From: Mesorhizobium sp. L-8-3 | GTDB taxonomy: Bacteria; Pseudomonadota; Alphaproteobacteria; Rhizobiales; Rhizobiaceae | NCBI RefSeq assembly: GCF_016756615.1 | Contig: NZ_AP023262.1 | Span: 3,349,501-3,413,500, forward strand | Length of the DNA stretch: 64,000 bases | Reading direction: 5' to 3' | Part shown: one piece after another, positions 45,963-55,578 of the stretch | How the letters are laid out: every line of letters begins with the position of its first letter | How positions within the stretch are numbered: the stretch's first letter is position 1 | Program-made: the position numbers and the translations under genes | The notes under the pieces: model-generated | Told to the model about the DNA's origin: nothing | Seen by the model: only the letters and a program-made list of their open reading frames with translations | Databases searched by the model: none

Positions 45963-48900
45963 ATGTCTTGCGAGCGATCAGCTGCACCGATAGGTCATGT
46001 CAATCACGTCGCGACGGGACCCCGCCTCTGGGCCGAGCATCGTCGCATCGGGCTTTTTTCCCTTCTGCTGCTGCCCGCAAGCCTTGGGGGCCATGGTGCG
46101 GCGCAGGCCGCGTGCGTTTCGAACGGCAACAACGCCTACACCTGCACCGGCAGCCTCACGCAGGTGCGCGCCAACGCATCCGACTCGTTCCCGCCGGACA
46201 CCGCGCAGCAGATCACGGTCGAGGATCTGACGGCGAACATCGTCAACAGCATCTTCTACGTCGCACAGAACAAGAACGACCAGCCGGTGAGCCTCACCCT
46301 GACCACGGGTAACTTCCAGGTCTCGGGAACTGCCGCGACGTCGGTGGTCCTCGTCGAGACGACAGGCTTTGCCGGCGCCGATCGCGCAACGAACACGAGC
46401 GGGACGATCACCGGCGGCACGTCGGCTGCGGGCGGCCCGGCCACGCTCACACTGTCGGGCAAGGTGGTCGGCTCCCAGGCCGAGGCCGGGCCGGCGATCT
46501 CGATGCTGTCGGCATCCGGCCGTGGCGGCAACGGCGCGGCGATGACGAGCGCTTTTCTCCCGTCGAAAGGTGGTGATGGCGGCGTGGCTGACGCCGCGGG
46601 AACGGTGACGCTGTCGCTTGCCGGCACGTCGACCGTGACGAGCCCGGGCGGCGCCGGAATTACGATGGCGAGCGTCGGCGGCAATGGCGGAAATGGCGGG
46701 GAGTCACTTTACGCAGACGGAGGGAGCGGCGCGGGCGGTGCTGCGGCCGGAGCAGTCCGGATCGACAGCGATGGCTTTCTCACAGTCACCACCTCGGGTG
46801 CAAGCGACGCGTCGGCGATCGTCGTGTTCAGCCAGGGGGGCCAAGGCGGAAACGGCGGCACGGGCGAGAGCTTCGGCGACGGCGGCAATGGCGGTGACGG
46901 CGGTATAGGTAGCTCCGTCTCAATCAACGCTGCGATCAGCGCTACCACCGTGGGATCCGATTCGGACGCGATTGTCGCGACGTCGATCGGCGGCACTGGC
47001 GGGAATGGCGGAGACGGCGGCTGGTTCGCGGGCGGTGCGCCGGGCGGCAACTCCGGTCTCGCCGGCGAAGTCGCGGTCACCATCACCAAGGGATCGATCA
47101 TGACGTCCGGCGATGATTCCGGCGGCATCGTCGCGCAGTCGATCGGCGGGCGTGCCGGAGCTGCCGGAACGATCGTGTTCAGCGCGGTGGAGTTCGCGGC
47201 GAGCGGCGGCAGCGCCGGCGCAGGCGGGGCCGTGACGGTGAACAACGCGACCGTCGGCGGGGTGTCGATCACCACGATAGGTAACCAGTCGAGCGGGATC
47301 GTTGCACAGTCGATCGGCGGTGGCGGCGGCAACGGCGGCGACGGGATCGGCGCGTTCTATGCGGGAGGCAACGAAGGCAGCTATGGCGGCAACGGTGGCA
47401 CCGTCATCGTCAACAACGGGGCAGGAGGCACCATCACGACGAGCGGCAACGATGCGTCCGGCATCGTCGCGCAGTCGATCGGAGGAACCGGCGGATCGGG
47501 CGGAACGTCGGGCTCGATCGTGGCGTTTGGCGGCAACGCCGGCAGCGGCGGCAGCGGCAACACCGTGACGGTGGCGAACGCGGCCACGATCCAGACCGGC
47601 ATCGGCCCCTCGGGCGACGCGCCCAGCGACGCGGTGTGCCAGGAAGGCTGTTCTTTCGGCATCCTGGCCCAATCCATCGGCGGCGGCGGCGGCAATGGCG
47701 GATCGGCGAGCGGCTGGTACAGCGTTGGCGGCGCGGCGGCCGGCGGCGGCTCGGGAAACACCGTCACAGTGACCAACACCGGCGACATCACCACCAATCT
47801 CGTCGAGTCCGGCGCGATCCTGGCGCAGTCCATCGGCGGCGGCGGCGGTCGGGCGCGAGCCGCGACATCGGGCGGCGTGATCGTCGCCAGCGCGGTCGGC
47901 GGGTCAGGTGGCAAAGGTGGCAATGGCGGGGCGGTCAACATCAACAGAGCGGACATCGGGCCGTCCGACATCACGACGATCGGCGACAGTTCGCAGGCCA
48001 TCCTCGCGCAATCTGTCGGTGGCGGTGGCGGCCAGGCTAACTATGCGGCCGTCGGCACGCTCGGCAGCGAAGAAGTTCCCGCGTTCTCGTTTGCAGTCGG
48101 CGGCTCGGGCGGCGCAGGCGGGGCCGGCGGGCCGGTCACGGTCTTCACGAACGGGTCGATCACGACAGAGGGCGACGATTCCGGGGCCGTCGTCGCGCAG
48201 TCGATCGGCGGCGGGGGCGGCGGCGCTGCGTACGCGTTGGCGGGCTCGGTCTTGGGCCTCGGCAACTTTACATCGGCTACGGGTGGCAGCGGTGGCTCTG
48301 GCGGATCCGCCAACAATTCGGAGATCACCAACGCCGCGGCGATCCGTACGTTTGGCGATCGTTCGGCTGGCCTTACGGCGCAATCCATCGGCGGTGGCGG
48401 GGGTGTGACCGGGCTCGACCTCTCCTCGCTCGACCTAAACAGCGGCGAGGTCACACTTGGCCTGAACGTTGGCTCCATCGGCTCCGGGGGCGGCGGGCTC
48501 TTGGCCTATGTCGAGACGGAGGCCGACGTACAGACGAGCGGCGACTACGCGACCGGTGTCATCGCCCAGTCGATCGGCGGCGGAGGGGGCGTGATCACGG
48601 TCAGCGCGCCGGCGAATAACACGACCGCAAGCATCGCCGTCGGCGGTCAGGCACGCGCCACCGGCGATGGCGGAAAGACCACCGCGAATATTGATAACGC
48701 CGCCACCGTGACCACGGACGGGCTGAACTCGATCGGCGTGATCGCACAGTCCATCGGCGCTGGAGGCGGCTTCGCCATTGGGGGGGCGGGCGTCCCAGGT
48801 ACCGTCTCGGTCGGCGGCGGCGGCAACTCAAGCGGAAACGGCGAGACCGTCACGGTCAACGCCTATGGCACGGTCTCGACGGTCGGCGACGGCGGCTCGC

Positions 48901-51209
48901 ACGGCATCCTCGCTCAATCCATCGGCGGTGGAGGCGGCTATGCGGGCACGTTCAGCGCATCCGGTGCCAGATTCGGGTCCGGGCTCGACATGTCGCAGGA
49001 CAACAACACGTTCGGCGACGGCGGTGCCGTGACCGTCACCATCATCGGCTCAGTCACGACGGAGGGCGAGAGCGGTTTCGGTGTGCTCGCCCAGTCGGTC
49101 GGCGGCGGGGGCGGTGCCGCGGGCTATGCGGGCTCGACGGCGAGCGGCGCGCTCATCGGAAGCTCCGGCGGTGACGGAACTGCTGGTGTTGTAACCGTGA
49201 CGGTCGACGAAGGCGCAGACGGCGTCTCAACGTCGGGCGCGGCGGCCCATGGCATCGTCGCGCAGAGCGCGGGTGGGTCGGGCACCAGCACGACGACCAA
49301 CACGATGGTGAGCGTGACGGCGAACGCCGACGTCACCACCGAGGGCGCGGGCGCCTACGGCATCTTCGCGCAGAGCGTCGGCGACGGGCGCGGGGTGGTC
49401 GCGGTGACGGTCGGCGAGGGAGCCACGGTGCAGGGCGGGTCCACCACTGGCTCGACGGTCGGCGTCGGCGTCGTCATCGCCGACGGGGTGGCGAACACGA
49501 TCGACAACGAGGGGACGATCACGAACGTCGCGGGGGCCGGAGGGATCGCCATCTCGTATTCGGGCGACGGCTCGCTCGGCATCACCAACAACGGCACCAT
49601 CGTCGGGCAGGTGATCGACGCGACGGTGACGGCGGCGGCTCCAGGCACCGCGTCTGTGCAGTTCGGCGGCGACAGCACGATCACGCTGTTCAGCGGACCC
49701 GATGGCGAGGTGGTCACCGACGGCGTCCTCGACGTACGGCGCTTTGTGAACCGCGGCTTGCTAACCGTCGCCGGCGATAGGTCGGTGGGCGGGACGCAGA
49801 TCACCGGCGACTACCGCCAGACCGGGACGGGCGTTCTGGCGCTCGACATCGACACGAGCGACGGCCGCGTCGACCGGATCGACGCGACCGGCGCCGTCAA
49901 CCTCGGCGGAACGATCGAGGTCTCGCTCACGGACGTCAGCACGCCGCTGATCGGACCCCGGTCCTGGACCATCGTCACGGCCGGGGACGGGCTGACACGT
50001 GCGGAAGATTTGCTGCTCACCCGGTCTGTGGTCGCGCAATACAGCCTCGATCAGCCGTCGGCCGGCGTGCTCAACCTTGCCTACGACATCGACTTTGCCA
50101 ATGCGACTGTGAAAGAGGCTCTCAACGACAACCAGGATCGCCTCGTTGACTATATCCAGGCCTCCTACGGCGAAGCGGTGCTCGACACCACGCTGGCCGA
50201 AGCCCTGTTGGACCTGGAGGATACCGCCTCCTACGCCGCGGTTGTCAATGCGATGAGCGCCGAGCTCGCACTCGATAACCAGCTCAGCGCAGTCGCTTCT
50301 GCGCAATCCTTCGGCGACAGCCTCCTGAGTTGCTCCAGCACCACCACGCAGCGCGACAAAGCCGTTCGATTCTTCGACGATGGCCAGTGTCTCTACGCTC
50401 GACTGGACGGTCACCGCTTCGATCGCGACACGACGTCGGACAGTCTCGGATTCTCGGGCTCGAGCTGGTCGCTATCAGCTGGCGGTCAGCTTGCGATTGA
50501 CGAGGTCTGGAACGTCGGCGGCGCGCTTGCCTATGAGCGGACAGACATCGATTCCTCGGCCGCCGCGGCCTCCAGCAATGGCGATCTTGTGTTCGGTGGC
50601 GTTTCGCTCAAGCGGCGGTTCGGGGCATTCGAACTCTCCGCCGCCCAGAGCTTCGGCTACGGCAGCTACGACATCACGCGCAATCCCTTCCCCGGCGTAG
50701 AGGTTACCGGCGATCAGGACCAGTGGTCGGCATCGGGCCGGCTGCGGGGGGCGTACATGTTCGCCCGTGACGATTTCTACATGATGCCACGGGTGGACGT
50801 CGGATATGATCACTTCTTCTCATCTAGCTTCGTGGAGAAGGGAAACAGCGGGGTTCGCCTGGACGTGGACACCGACTCCGAGACCTACTGGAGCGTGCAG
50901 CCAGCGGTGGAGGTCGGCGCCGAGTATGCGGTCGGCGAGGGCATGCGCGTTCGCCCGAGCCTGCTGGTAGGATTGACCCAATATCTGGGCGATCCAGGCG
51001 CCAGCCTCACGGCGCGTTTCGTCGACACGCCCGAGGGCGTGCCCGGCTTCCGCGCCACCACGGACCTCGATACGACTTTCTTCGACATTGCCGGAAAGCT
51101 GGAGCTTCTCACGGCGCGCAACGCAAGTTTCCACGCCGGTGCCTTTGCACGACTGTCGGACAACACCCAGGTCTATGGCGGTATGCTCAAACTGGAGGTC
51201 GCCTTCTGA
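45963..51209 (+). CDS. Autotransporter outer-membrane protein (type V secretion) with glycine-rich repeat passenger
   Basis: 1748 aa. Long signal peptide (about 1-48, core IGLFSLLLLPASLGG, end GAAQA). Passenger about 50-1450: beta-helix-like, with a recurring unit of variable length ending in I/V-L/V-AQSIGGGGG-x-GG. I count 14 copies with AQS-I/V/A-G plus three diverged early copies. A translocation-unit region follows (VDRIDATGAVNLGGTIEVSL), then the C-terminal beta-barrel (about 1480-1748) with alternating strands and terminal Phe (MLKLEVAF), as required for BamA insertion. Only two Cys pairs, at the passenger start and at the barrel boundary. Likely a surface adhesin; function unknown. Confidence 0.92.
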   Translation: MSCERSAAPIGHVNHVATGPRLWAEHRRIGLFSLLLLPASLGGHGAAQAACVSNGNNAYTCTGSLTQVRANASDSFPPDTAQQITVEDLTANIVNSIFYVAQNKNDQPVSLTLTTGNFQVSGTAATSVVLVETTGFAGADRATNTSGTITGGTSAAGGPATLTLSGKVVGSQAEAGPAISMLSASGRGGNGAAMTSAFLPSKGGDGGVADAAGTVTLSLAGTSTVTSPGGAGITMASVGGNGGNGGESLYADGGSGAGGAAAGAVRIDSDGFLTVTTSGASDASAIVVFSQGGQGGNGGTGESFGDGGNGGDGGIGSSVSINAAISATTVGSDSDAIVATSIGGTGGNGGDGGWFAGGAPGGNSGLAGEVAVTITKGSIMTSGDDSGGIVAQSIGGRAGAAGTIVFSAVEFAASGGSAGAGGAVTVNNATVGGVSITTIGNQSSGIVAQSIGGGGGNGGDGIGAFYAGGNEGSYGGNGGTVIVNNGAGGTITTSGNDASGIVAQSIGGTGGSGGTSGSIVAFGGNAGSGGSGNTVTVANAATIQTGIGPSGDAPSDAVCQEGCSFGILAQSIGGGGGNGGSASGWYSVGGAAAGGGSGNTVTVTNTGDITTNLVESGAILAQSIGGGGGRARAATSGGVIVASAVGGSGGKGGNGGAVNINRADIGPSDITTIGDSSQAILAQSVGGGGGQANYAAVGTLGSEEVPAFSFAVGGSGGAGGAGGPVTVFTNGSITTEGDDSGAVVAQSIGGGGGGAAYALAGSVLGLGNFTSATGGSGGSGGSANNSEITNAAAIRTFGDRSAGLTAQSIGGGGGVTGLDLSSLDLNSGEVTLGLNVGSIGSGGGGLLAYVETEADVQTSGDYATGVIAQSIGGGGGVITVSAPANNTTASIAVGGQARATGDGGKTTANIDNAATVTTDGLNSIGVIAQSIGAGGGFAIGGAGVPGTVSVGGGGNSSGNGETVTVNAYGTVSTVGDGGSHGILAQSIGGGGGYAGTFSASGARFGSGLDMSQDNNTFGDGGAVTVTIIGSVTTEGESGFGVLAQSVGGGGGAAGYAGSTASGALIGSSGGDGTAGVVTVTVDEGADGVSTSGAAAHGIVAQSAGGSGTSTTTNTMVSVTANADVTTEGAGAYGIFAQSVGDGRGVVAVTVGEGATVQGGSTTGSTVGVGVVIADGVANTIDNEGTITNVAGAGGIAISYSGDGSLGITNNGTIVGQVIDATVTAAAPGTASVQFGGDSTITLFSGPDGEVVTDGVLDVRRFVNRGLLTVAGDRSVGGTQITGDYRQTGTGVLALDIDTSDGRVDRIDATGAVNLGGTIEVSLTDVSTPLIGPRSWTIVTAGDGLTRAEDLLLTRSVVAQYSLDQPSAGVLNLAYDIDFANATVKEALNDNQDRLVDYIQASYGEAVLDTTLAEALLDLEDTASYAAVVNAMSAELALDNQLSAVASAQSFGDSLLSCSSTTTQRDKAVRFFDDGQCLYARLDGHRFDRDTTSDSLGFSGSSWSLSAGGQLAIDEVWNVGGALAYERTDIDSSAAAASSNGDLVFGGVSLKRRFGAFELSAAQSFGYGSYDITRNPFPGVEVTGDQDQWSASGRLRGAYMFARDDFYMMPRVDVGYDHFFSSSFVEKGNSGVRLDVDTDSETYWSVQPAVEVGAEYAVGEGMRVRPSLLVGLTQYLGDPGASLTARFVDTPEGVPGFRATTDLDTTFFDIAGKLELLTARNASFHAGAFARLSDNTQVYGGMLKLEVAF

Positions 51210-51214
51210 CTTGG

Positions 51215-51229
51215 TCGGCCCAAGGCCGA
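51215..51229 (+). terminator. Hairpin just after the autotransporter
   Basis: TCGGCC-CAA-GGCCGA, a perfect 6-bp stem on a 3-nt loop, begins 6 nt after the autotransporter stop. No T-run follows, so intrinsic termination would be weak; its place argues for a transcript end. Confidence 0.45.
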
Positions 51230-51474
51230 GCCTGTTGGCAAACGGTATGCTATTGGCCGGGCGTGTGGTCGACGGCGGCTCGGCTCGTGACAAAGGGTAG
51301 AGCCCACCGGGACCAGGGCGCCTGGAGCACGGAAGGCGGGCACGTCGTTGGCGTACCGTGAGCTGCGAGCCCGAGTCAGTCGCTGGCCGTCGTCCCTGCG
51401 ACCCACCCTGTTGCGCTGCGAGCGCGAATGCGCGGCGGTCTGTCACGCGCGAGCGCTCACGCAGTCCTTCTCGT

Positions 51475-51573
51475 GTCCTTCTCGACCCGCCCTGGTATGA
51501 CGACGTCGTGCGGCCGATGCTCGCCGCCGCACATGCCTGCTGCCCCGAAGGCGTAGTGCTGATCAGTCTATGA
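51475..51573 (+). pseudogene. Fragment with a DPPWY motif (methyltransferase-like remnant)
   Basis: Reads VLLDPPWYDDVVRPMLAAAH then a Cys-Cys-Pro-Glu-Gly segment and a stop. D-P-P-W-Y followed by a helix and a PEG turn is the catalytic region of MT-A70-type and related amino-methyltransferase-like proteins. There is no N-terminal domain, start or downstream continuation. It is one of several gene scraps in 51230-52230. Confidence 0.4.
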
Positions 51574-51655
51574 TTGGGGCCGAGGATCGCGACCATGCCC
51601 CAGGAACGGGCGTCTTCTCCGTGCCGTCAACCAGCGCGCCAGAGCCAGGCGCTCC

Positions 51656-52072
51656 GTCTTCTGGCTCAGACTGGGTATTGCCATCGAGCGCATCCGGCCC
51701 GACAATCCTCAACAGAACGGCCACCACGAGCGAATGCACCGCACTTTGAAAGCAGAGACGACCCCGCCAGCCCGCGCCAACATTCCGCGGCAACAGGCCA
51801 CGTTCGACCTCTTCGTCACGGAATTCAACACCAAGCGGCCGCACGAGGCGCTCAACACAAAGGCGCCAGCCGACCTGTACGCACCGTCTTCAAGAGCCTA
51901 TGCCGGCCTGCCGGATTTGCACTACCCTTTCCACGACCTAGACATTGCCGTCACCAACTGCGTCCTCATTTGCATGCACCGCAAGGGGGCACGCCGCAGC
52001 CGTCGTTTGCGCATGGTGTGGAGCATTTCGATGCCAGATGAGGCTCGATGGTGCGCCCGTGCGCATGCTTGA
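51656..52072 (+). mobile_element. IS481-family transposase fragment (C-terminal part of DDE domain)
   Basis: In one frame: VFWLRLGIAIERIRPDNPQQ, NGHHERMHRTLKAETT, FDLFVTEFNTKRPHEALNTK, then YPFHDLDIAVTNCVLICMHRK. These are the last catalytic region of integrase-core transposases of the IS481/IS3 group (Glu of the DDE triad in the HERMHRTLK helix). The N-terminal HTH, first Asp residues and terminal inverted repeats are absent, and after about 51984 the normal C-terminus is lost. A dead remnant beside the two autotransporter loci. Confidence 0.75.
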
Positions 52073-52230
52073 AGCTGCGACCAGTTCCGCCGGTTGCCTG
52101 TTGCTTACCCCGCTCCAAACGGCGTATCACCAACCGCGCAGGCTCGAATCGCTGCTCGATGAAGGTTCCGGGCAGTCATAGGCTGCGGACACACTCGGGC
52201 CTTTCTGCAACCCAGCATCCCGTAGAGATC

Positions 52231-53259
52231 ATGCTTCAGTTTCCCTTCCAATCTCCGCCGGCGGCAGGACAAGTTACCTCGGTTGTTCCGGGGGTTCTCT
52301 GGGCGCGAATTCCCTTGCCATACCGCCTTGATCACGTGAACATCTATCTGGTGCAGGATGGCGAAAGCTGGACGCTGATCGACACCGGCATCAACACGGG
52401 TGTGGCGAAAGCGGCTTGGCTGACGCTTCTCGAGGGGCCCCTGTCGCACATCTCCGTCTCGCGCGTCATCGTCACCCATCATCATCCGGACCATATCGGA
52501 CTTGCTGGATGGCTTTGCGAAAAGTTCGGCGCCGAACTGCTGACCAGCCAGACCGCCTACATGACCAGCAGGGTTATCTCCCTTGCACCGCACGAGACCG
52601 GGCTTCGCCACTATTTCGATTTCTATGTCAGCCATGGCATGAGTGAGGAGGGCGCCGGACTGGTCGCCATTCACGGTAGCGAGTATCTGATGCTCGTCGC
52701 AGAGCTGCCTCCAACCTTTCTCAGGCTTGTCCTGGCCGACAAGATCATGATCGGACGTCGTGAATTCAGGGTAGTCACCGCGGATGGACATGCCCCCGAG
52801 CAGATCCTTCTTTACTGCGAACAGGACAAGTTGCTGTTTGCAGCGGATCAGATCATCGAGAAGATCTCGCCGAACGTCAGCGTCTTCGCCGGCGAGCCCA
52901 ACGGTGATCCACTCGGACATTTTCTTAGAACGCTACGCTTCATGCGCCAGGAACTGCCGGACGATGTCCTGGTTCTATCGGGGCACGGCCGTCCCTTTTA
53001 TGGGCTACATGAACGTTGCCTCGAACTCGAGGCGCATCACGAAGGACGCTGTCAGCTGATCCGCGAGGCATGTACCAAATCGCCGCATTCGGTGGCGGAT
53101 CTGGTACCCATCCTCTTCACTCGCACGCTCGACGCTCACCAGATGAGTTTCGCCTTCACGGAAACGCTCGCTCATGTGAACCGGCTCGTGCGAAGGTCGG
53201 AACTCGCCGCAATCAAGACCGGAGAGAAGGTCCGCTATGTCACAGCTGGGACCCGATAG
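52231..53259 (+). CDS. MBL-fold metallo-hydrolase
   Basis: 342-aa metallo-beta-lactamase-fold hydrolase. Zn ligands: His83, His85, Asp87, His88 in VTHHHPDHIG; His in TADGHAPEQILLYC; Asp in LLFAADQIIEKIS; His in VLSGHGRPFYG. The C-terminal about 70 residues form the helical/winged extension common in the LACTB2-like group. No signal peptide. ATG 52231 removes about 60 codons of unsupported upstream frame that cross IS debris. Possibly a thioesterase or lactonase for the neighbouring degradative genes; unproven. Confidence 0.85.
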   Translation: MLQFPFQSPPAAGQVTSVVPGVLWARIPLPYRLDHVNIYLVQDGESWTLIDTGINTGVAKAAWLTLLEGPLSHISVSRVIVTHHHPDHIGLAGWLCEKFGAELLTSQTAYMTSRVISLAPHETGLRHYFDFYVSHGMSEEGAGLVAIHGSEYLMLVAELPPTFLRLVLADKIMIGRREFRVVTADGHAPEQILLYCEQDKLLFAADQIIEKISPNVSVFAGEPNGDPLGHFLRTLRFMRQELPDDVLVLSGHGRPFYGLHERCLELEAHHEGRCQLIREACTKSPHSVADLVPILFTRTLDAHQMSFAFTETLAHVNRLVRRSELAAIKTGEKVRYVTAGTR

Positions 53260-53832
53260 CCCCGGTATGCAGGTGATGACGAAAACGATGTGTACGTCAT
53301 AACCCACCAGAATCCTCCGCCTTTCTTCGAAATCGCGGAAAGCTCCAACTCTTTGCTTCTACGCAATTGACGAAGTCCACTTGCGCGCGACGACGTCGGT
53401 CTGGCCGGTTCTTATCGAAGCAGATTTGGCCCGTGATCAAGCCATCTGGTTGGGTTCGGTCCAGGCGTCGCCATTGGTTTCGCCCATTTCATCATTGCCA
53501 AGGAAGGCGATGTGGTTGGGCGTCTCCCGCGATGCTCGCCGTTGGCGTCGAAGCGGCCATAGGCGGGCTCCGGAGGAGCGGCCGAGCAACGTAGCTGCGC
53601 TATTGGCGTCTGTACCGTGCAAGCTGTCATGCCCGATGTGCAGGCACGGTGCAGGCATGGGCCTAGCCCGCTCGAACCGCTGTCGTGCATACTTTCCAAC
53701 GGCGTTTGCAATAAATGGCCTTTTCATGTGCTATTAACCGTGCTCTATCTGGTCCCGGCCCGTAACGGGCGCGCTGGTGCAGGAAGGCGGTGATGCCTCC
53801 GCACCGGGTGAGCCCAAAGGCGAGGGAGGGAG
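53260..53832. other. Intergenic region before the APH-like kinase
   Basis: 573 nt without a recognisable gene; the short open frames on both strands match no family I know. It contains the first copy of a 27-bp element shared with the TRAP operon promoter (53711-53737). The kinase ribosome site (GGAGGGAG) is at its end. Confidence 0.5.
53711..53737. promoter_or_regulatory. Shared 27-bp operator-like element, copy 1
   Basis: Matches the element at 56365-56391 at 23 of 27 positions. Core is an imperfect inverted repeat AATGGC-N10-GCTATT (perfect AATGGC/GCCATT in copy 2). It lies about 95 nt before the APH-like kinase. A shared two-fold element on either side of a TetR gene strongly suggests one regulator for both operons. 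Confidence 0.65.
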
Positions 53833-55050
53833 ATGGATAAGGCGCTGGAACGATTCACGCTGGGCGATCGGCCCACACCCGCGTTCATTCAGGAGATGCG
53901 GACACGCTATCCGACGGAGCCGGAGGTCGATCAACTATTCGTCCGCAAAATGCGGCGTCGAGCAGGTCCCGAATATGCGCGCTTGTCGATGGACGAGTTA
54001 CAGGCTTGCATCGAGCGCATGCTCGAGGCGCTCGGCATCACATCCTACACGCTCGGCAATCTGCGCTGGTTCACGGGCGGCGTTTCCAAGATTCAGCTTG
54101 GCTTCGATCTCGAATGGGCCGACCCTGATATCGGCCGGCGATCCGAACGCATGGTGGTGCGCATGGATCCGAACGAGGGATCCAACACCACGAGCCGGCT
54201 GCGCGAATACGAACTTCTCAAGGCCTTCGACGGTAGCGTGCCGGTCCCTCGGCCTTTCTGGCTGGATCGCGAAGGGGACTGGTTCCCCGAACCGGCGCTC
54301 GTCTACGAGTTCGCGGAGGGGGTCACCAAGCCGACCGCCACGAGCAGCGGGCAAGTCAGCGGGATGGGCACGGTCTTCGGCCCCGAACTGCGTGCCAAAC
54401 TGGCCCCGCAGTTCATGGAGCAATTGGCGCGAATTCACACGTTCGACCTCGACGCGCACCGCTTCGAAAGCATGACGGCTCCTTCGGTGGGCACGACCCA
54501 AAGTGCGGAATGGCAACTCAATCGGGCATTACGCATATGGGAGGAAGATCGCTGCGAGGACCTTCCCCTGATGGACGTGGCCGCTGCATGGCTCAAGACG
54601 AACATGCCGAAGCTCGACGTCGTCAGTGTCGTCCATGGGGACTATCGCAGCGGCAACTTCCTCTTCAATGAACAGACGGGCCGTATCAGCGCCTGGCTCG
54701 ATTGGGAACGTGGGCACTTGGGCGACCGGCATCGCGATCTCGCCTGGACGACGCACCCCAGCTTCGGCCACTATGGTGAGGACGGCAGGACCTACTACAT
54801 CTGCGGCCTCGTTCCACACGACGAGTTCTACGACCGTTACACCGAGGCCTCGGGTCTGAGCGTCGACCCGGCGCGGCTGGAATATTACCGCATCCTAAAC
54901 TGCTTCCAGATCATCGCCTCTGTGACGGCAACGGCGACGCGTGTGGCGCGCCTCGGCAAATCGCACCAGGACGTGATGTTGACGCGCGTGAAGGGCATGG
55001 AGTCCATCACGGGACTCGAACTTGTCCGGCTGCTTAAGGAAAAGCTCTGA
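53833..55050 (+). CDS. Phosphotransferase family protein (APH/choline-kinase fold)
   Basis: 405-aa kinase-like protein. Catalytic loop VVHGDYRSGNFLF with His268 and Asp270; metal-binding DWE at 290-292 (AWLDWERGHLGD); N-lobe GGVSKIQLGFDLEW and VVRMDP. Such APH-like proteins often sit next to acyl-CoA dehydrogenases in catabolic operons (as in the ACAD10/FadE36 pairing). ATG follows GGAGGGAG. Its stop overlaps the next start (TGATG). Real substrate unknown. Confidence 0.88.
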   Translation: MDKALERFTLGDRPTPAFIQEMRTRYPTEPEVDQLFVRKMRRRAGPEYARLSMDELQACIERMLEALGITSYTLGNLRWFTGGVSKIQLGFDLEWADPDIGRRSERMVVRMDPNEGSNTTSRLREYELLKAFDGSVPVPRPFWLDREGDWFPEPALVYEFAEGVTKPTATSSGQVSGMGTVFGPELRAKLAPQFMEQLARIHTFDLDAHRFESMTAPSVGTTQSAEWQLNRALRIWEEDRCEDLPLMDVAAAWLKTNMPKLDVVSVVHGDYRSGNFLFNEQTGRISAWLDWERGHLGDRHRDLAWTTHPSFGHYGEDGRTYYICGLVPHDEFYDRYTEASGLSVDPARLEYYRILNCFQIIASVTATATRVARLGKSHQDVMLTRVKGMESITGLELVRLLKEKL

Positions 55051-55571
55051 TGGATCAGACGGATGTCGGGCTGAAATCGGTCGTCAAGGCATTGACCGAC
55101 ACGATCGCGGGCGCAATCGATCCCGCCGATCATCTCGCCAGGGAGCAGTTGCGGCTCGCCGCTAGCTATGTCGATTTTGTGCGCCAGCGGTTGGACTTCA
55201 TCCATGCGCGCGAGCGCTATGACCTCAAGCACTATGTCTCGCTTGCAAGGCAACTGCTGTCCATCGGCCTGCCTCCGGACATGGTCACGATCGCGGAACT
55301 GCGCCTCCATCTCGATGCGGCGGAGGCGCTCCTTGGAGATCCGGATGCGCGTACGGATAGGACGCGGGCGACCGCGATGGAACTCGCCCATGCCGTGTCG
55401 CGGATCGTACAGGAGGCGCATCAAACTTCAGGGCAGCATTCAGCGGCTGTCGACCGCGCGGTGCTGTCAGCCAGCGAGGAGAAGCTGGAAATGGAGCGAA
55501 TCTGGTACCAGCCCGTAGGGTTCGACCCCGCGCCACCTGTCGGGGTGCGGCTGGAAGATCGTCTGAAATAG
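55050..55571 (+). CDS. Hypothetical protein translationally coupled to the APH-like kinase
   Basis: 173 aa, probably all-helical and soluble (ASYVDFVRQRLDFIHARERY, DLKHYVSLARQLL, RATAMELAHAVSRIVQEAHQ). It shares one base of overlap with the kinase stop, so the two are made together and may interact. No named family recognised. It converges with the TetR gene, 7 nt apart. Confidence 0.75.
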   Translation: MDQTDVGLKSVVKALTDTIAGAIDPADHLAREQLRLAASYVDFVRQRLDFIHARERYDLKHYVSLARQLLSIGLPPDMVTIAELRLHLDAAEALLGDPDARTDRTRATAMELAHAVSRIVQEAHQTSGQHSAAVDRAVLSASEEKLEMERIWYQPVGFDPAPPVGVRLEDRLK

Positions 55572-55578
55572 CCTATCA

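Noticed and set aside
46660..49400. Repeated GGCGGCGGC-like DNA, considered as a CRISPR or satellite array
   Set aside because: The periodicity comes from the Gly-rich protein repeat in one long open frame; spacing is irregular and in multiples of codons.
53381..53737. 118-codon plus-strand frame before the kinase operon
   Set aside because: Low-complexity, Arg/Ser-rich translation typical of non-coding GC-rich DNA; it also crosses the operator-like element.
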